From NCBI RefSeq assembly GCF_019711195.1, contig NZ_CP081299.1:6420501-6484500 (forward strand): 64,000 nt of DNA. Reading direction: 5' to 3'. A model generated the notes under the pieces. That model did no database searches and was not told the DNA's origin. It worked only from the letters and a program-made list of their open reading frames with translations. Each line of letters starts with the position of its first letter. Position 1 is the first letter of the stretch. Origin of the DNA: Dyadobacter sp. NIV53 (GTDB taxonomy: Bacteria; Bacteroidota; Bacteroidia; Cytophagales; Spirosomataceae). A program made the translations under genes and the position numbers. Below, piece by piece: positions 61,261 to 64,000 of this stretch.

Positions 61261-61712
61261 TAAATTTTTTTGATGAAATGTATTTGATTACAAATTAAGG
61301 GAATATTCAAATCAACTGAAAATAAAGGCAGGGGATAGGGTGGGTGAGTTTAAATGAGATTTTATAGTTGCCATCCGTTCTGATTTTTTTACTATTTTAA
61401 AATGCCTAATGAAGTGCGGTCAGCATTAATTGAGCTTTCTTATTGATCCCGGTTGTAGTGGATTGTCTTTAATAAATTCATTCCAACAAATATTTCGAGA
61501 TTTATTTCCAGATAATACCCGCAATTTAAAGTTTCCGGTGGATTTTGGTTCAGTGTAAATTAGTAAATCATAGCCTTTATTTATAATGCTGCTCTCATTT
61601 AAACCAGCATATTATCCAATACAATTCTTACGATGGGCTGTTTCTTTTGACCATAAAATTTGAACCAAACAGGATTGAATGTCAACCTGTTTCGGTAGTA
61701 AACAGATATGCA

Positions 61713-61737
61713 ATTTCGGACATTAATTGTCCGGAAT
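61713..61737. promoter_or_regulatory. Hairpin/operator-like dyad upstream of the permease gene
   Basis: ATTTCGGACA (61713-61722) and TGTCCGGAAT (61728-61737) pair at nine of ten positions around a 5-base centre, with a perfect CGGACA/TGTCCG core. It lies 122 bases upstream of the permease ATG and could be a repressor site; no regulator gene is in view. Confidence 0.4.
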
Positions 61738-61747
61738 CGTACAAATT

Positions 61748-61826
61748 CCCTAACCGACTAGCTCTTTAATCATTGTAATAAAGGTTTTTGTTTCCTGGTA
61801 TAAAAATTGAACTAATGCGGTTAGGG
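61748..61826. promoter_or_regulatory. Widely spaced 9-bp inverted repeat upstream of the permease gene
   Basis: CCCTAACCG (61748-61756) and its exact complement CGGTTAGGG (61818-61826) are about 61 bases apart; the second lies 33 bases before the ATG at 61859. They might bind one regulator at two sites. Confidence 0.35.
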
Positions 61827-61858
61827 ATGTCCTGTTCCATGCACCACGATTGAGAAAT

Positions 61859-64000
61859 ATGCTACGAAACTACCTTAAAATTGCCTGGCGTAACCTTAGT
61901 AAAAACGGCACTTATGCTTTCATTAATATAACAGGGCTGGCACTGGGTATAGGCTGTGCGCTGCTGATTTTTGCGCTTGTCCGGTTTCACTACCAGACCG
62001 ACCGTCACCACCATAATTACGACCGGATTTATCAATTCACCTCACGGTTTACCTCGTCCTCCGGCGAGTTCAATATTCAGGGCATACCTTATCCATTAGG
62101 CCAGGCAGTCCGCAACGATTACCCCGGGATTGAACGCATTGCGATGCTGGATGAGTGGTATGGGCCATTGGTAACAGTGCCTGTCCTGAACCAGGCTGAT
62201 AAAAAAATTAAGGACAAACATGATAAAGGAGCGTTTGTTGAACCGGCCTATTTCCGCATTTTCGATTACACCTGGCTGGCTGGGGGGCCAGACGATCTTA
62301 GTCAACCCGGCACTGTTGTGATGAGCGCTGATATGGCCCGAAAATGTTTCGGCACTGCAACCAACGTCATCGGCCGTATTGTAAAACTCGATGCCCGCAT
62401 TCCTTCCCGCGTGGTAGGTGTGTTTGCTGACTACAGGGATGATACCGATCTGGCCTACTCGATCATGGCCTCATGGAGCTCACTAAAAGAACAGCTCAAT
62501 GCCCGGCCCGAGGATCAGCCCTTTGACAACACCAACGGCAGCACCCACTGTTTTGCTTTGTTCAATGACCACTTCACGGTTTCCGACTGGAGCAGGCAGT
62601 TGCCAGCATTCGTCAAAAAAAATAATTCCCGAAAAATTAAAGAAACTTCTTATCCTGCCGTGCCCTTCCGAACAATGCATTTATCCACAGAGTACGGGGG
62701 TGTAAGCAAGGGGTTGTTGCTTTCGCTAATCTTGATTGGTCTGCTTCTGATCGGTACGGCAAGTATCAATTTTGTAAACCTGGCGACCGCACAGGCGCTC
62801 AACCGGGCACGGGAGGTTGGTGTACGCAAAGTACTGGGCAGTACAAAAACGCAGCTATTCTGGCAATTCATGGGTGAAACCATGCTTATTGTACTGGCAG
62901 CCCTGGCCTTGGCGATTGTAATATTTCAATATGGTCAGACGCTTGCACACACTTATCTGCATGGACCTTTCCGGTTTACATTTTACTTTTCACCATCAGT
63001 ATTGGTATGGTTAGCACTTCTGGTGGCAGTTGTCATTTTATTGGCTGGTCTGTATCCCTCGTTGGTAGTAGCAGGTTTCCGTCCGGTAGTAGCATTAGCG
63101 GGACGGCTTACAACACAGCAGTCGGGTGGTTTTTCCCTTAGACGGGGACTGGTTGTGACGCAGTTCGCAATTTCACAAATGCTTATTATAGGTTTGATTG
63201 TAGTGGCCAATCAGCTCAGCTACATGCAGACAAAGGATCTGGGATTCAGAAAGGAGGCTATCCTGACTGTAAGCCTGCCAAATCTGCCGGCTCAGGACCT
63301 CAGTAAAATGCGTGCATTCCGTAACATGGCTTCCGCTTTGCCTGATGTAAGTAAGTTCAGCTACTCGATGAGCGGACCTCCCCAGTCAGGCTGGAACAGC
63401 CAAACCAGCGTCCGCTTCGACACACGCCCTGAACAGGAACCATTTGGACCGCAACAGACCTGGATTGATGCCAATTATGTGGGCTTGTATGGTCTGAAAT
63501 TAGTGGCCGGACGCAACCTGCAACCCTCCGACACGGCCCGCGAAGCGCTCATTAATGAGACATTCATGCAACGGCTGGGTTTTACCCGGCCGGCAGACGT
63601 GGTGGGCAAGTACTTGTATAAAGCAGGTTTTGCACCGCTGGAAATTGTCGGTGTTTTAAAAGATTACAATCAGCTGAACCTCAAACAGCAGATTAACCCG
63701 CTGTTTCTGACCACGTTGGCCAGCGGCTTTTATTCCGCCAATATACAGCTGCGTTCTGCCAACTACAGCAGTGCATTGAGCCAGTTGGAGAAGGTCTACA
63801 ACCAGGTGTATACTGATAACTTTTTTGAAACAGCGTTTGTAGATGACCAGATTCAGCAGGCTTACCAGCAGGAGCAGACGATGGCCAGGCTTATCAACTT
63901 TTTTACCGGGATTGCCTTGCTCATTGGCTGTATGGGCTTGTACGGACTTGTTTTGTTTATGGTCGTGCAACGAACCAGGGAAGTTGGTGTTCGTAAAGTA
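61859..64000 (+). CDS. MacB/FtsX-type ABC transporter permease, C-terminal end beyond window
   Basis: 714 codons open from the ATG at 61859 to the window edge. Begins MLRNYLKIAWRNLSKNGTYA with the first membrane helix (FINITGLALGIGCALLIFAL), then a large periplasmic MacB-PCD-like domain (GAFVEPAYFRIFDYTWLAGG, PSRVVGVFADY). The first FtsX domain follows with helices around SLILIGLLLIGTASINFVNL and the hallmark REVGVRKVLGSTKTQLFWQF. A second half starts near LRRGLVVTQFAISQMLIIGL, with a second periplasmic domain (EALINETFMQRLGF) and a second FtsX region reaching REVGVRKV at the edge. This two-module layout of about 800 residues is typical for abundant Cytophagales permeases; the substrate is unknown. 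No ATPase gene is visible in the window. Confidence 0.92.
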   Translation, partial: MLRNYLKIAWRNLSKNGTYAFINITGLALGIGCALLIFALVRFHYQTDRHHHNYDRIYQFTSRFTSSSGEFNIQGIPYPLGQAVRNDYPGIERIAMLDEWYGPLVTVPVLNQADKKIKDKHDKGAFVEPAYFRIFDYTWLAGGPDDLSQPGTVVMSADMARKCFGTATNVIGRIVKLDARIPSRVVGVFADYRDDTDLAYSIMASWSSLKEQLNARPEDQPFDNTNGSTHCFALFNDHFTVSDWSRQLPAFVKKNNSRKIKETSYPAVPFRTMHLSTEYGGVSKGLLLSLILIGLLLIGTASINFVNLATAQALNRAREVGVRKVLGSTKTQLFWQFMGETMLIVLAALALAIVIFQYGQTLAHTYLHGPFRFTFYFSPSVLVWLALLVAVVILLAGLYPSLVVAGFRPVVALAGRLTTQQSGGFSLRRGLVVTQFAISQMLIIGLIVVANQLSYMQTKDLGFRKEAILTVSLPNLPAQDLSKMRAFRNMASALPDVSKFSYSMSGPPQSGWNSQTSVRFDTRPEQEPFGPQQTWIDANYVGLYGLKLVAGRNLQPSDTAREALINETFMQRLGFTRPADVVGKYLYKAGFAPLEIVGVLKDYNQLNLKQQINPLFLTTLASGFYSANIQLRSANYSSALSQLEKVYNQVYTDNFFETAFVDDQIQQAYQQEQTMARLINFFTGIALLIGCMGLYGLVLFMVVQRTREVGVRKV

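Larger units (their letters stand above)
61261..61858. other. Intergenic region with dyads before the permease gene
   Basis: About 600 bases between the leftward thioredoxin-fold gene and the rightward permease gene. No gene could be supported. It contains two inverted repeats near the permease (61713-61737 and 61748-61826), listed separately. Confidence 0.5.

Overview
The window reads as chromosomal DNA of a Cytophagales-type Bacteroidota, probably a Dyadobacter relative. The evidence is a SusC/SusD pair, a CRTAC1/VCBS lipoprotein, a DUF5107-TPR protein, SprB repeats with a type IX secretion (T9SS) C-terminal tail, TANFOR-domain surface proteins and a MacB/FtsX-type permease. The genus is inferred from protein character only; no rRNA or tRNA gene was seen.

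About 1-1.6 kb holds a cut-off PA2169-family (DUF2383) gene and a frameshifted VOC/PhnB gene. About 2-20.2 kb is a carbohydrate-use locus: SusC (frameshifted), SusD, a VCBS/ASPIC-UnbV lipoprotein, aldose 1-epimerase, an AraC-type regulator, a secreted GH2 enzyme, a sugar-porter MFS transporter and a DUF5107-TPR protein. Together they would bind and import an oligosaccharide, cleave it, epimerise the released sugar and take it into the cytoplasm under AraC control.

About 20.7-37.2 kb is a surface-protein locus on the + strand: a DUF5018/IPT-like lipoprotein (frameshifted), a 7.1-kb SprB-repeat protein with a T9SS tail but an in-frame TAG, an outer-membrane barrel, and a 2014-residue Ig/FN3 protein with nine near-identical 258-bp repeats.

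About 37.3-57.4 kb is the most interesting part. A giant TANFOR/FN3/Ig-like surface protein ends in a putative PD-(D/E)XK-type nuclease tip. It is followed by beta-propeller genes that I infer to be immunity genes, then by orphan cassettes (tip plus propeller) with the same and with a different nuclease-like tip. A second TANFOR protein with a third tip and a separate small candidate immunity gene lies between two direct copies of an IS1-like element. An N-terminal remnant of another TANFOR gene follows the second copy. The layout is that of a polymorphic toxin/immunity locus built on a TANFOR scaffold, which I do not recognise as a described class.

About 57.4-64 kb carries two PQQ-propeller lipoproteins (one with an in-frame stop), a thioredoxin-fold/TPR protein and a truncated FtsX-type permease. 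At least nine reading-frame lesions occur across the window, several in homopolymers. Some may be assembly errors, so each broken gene below is described both as seen and as it would read if restored.
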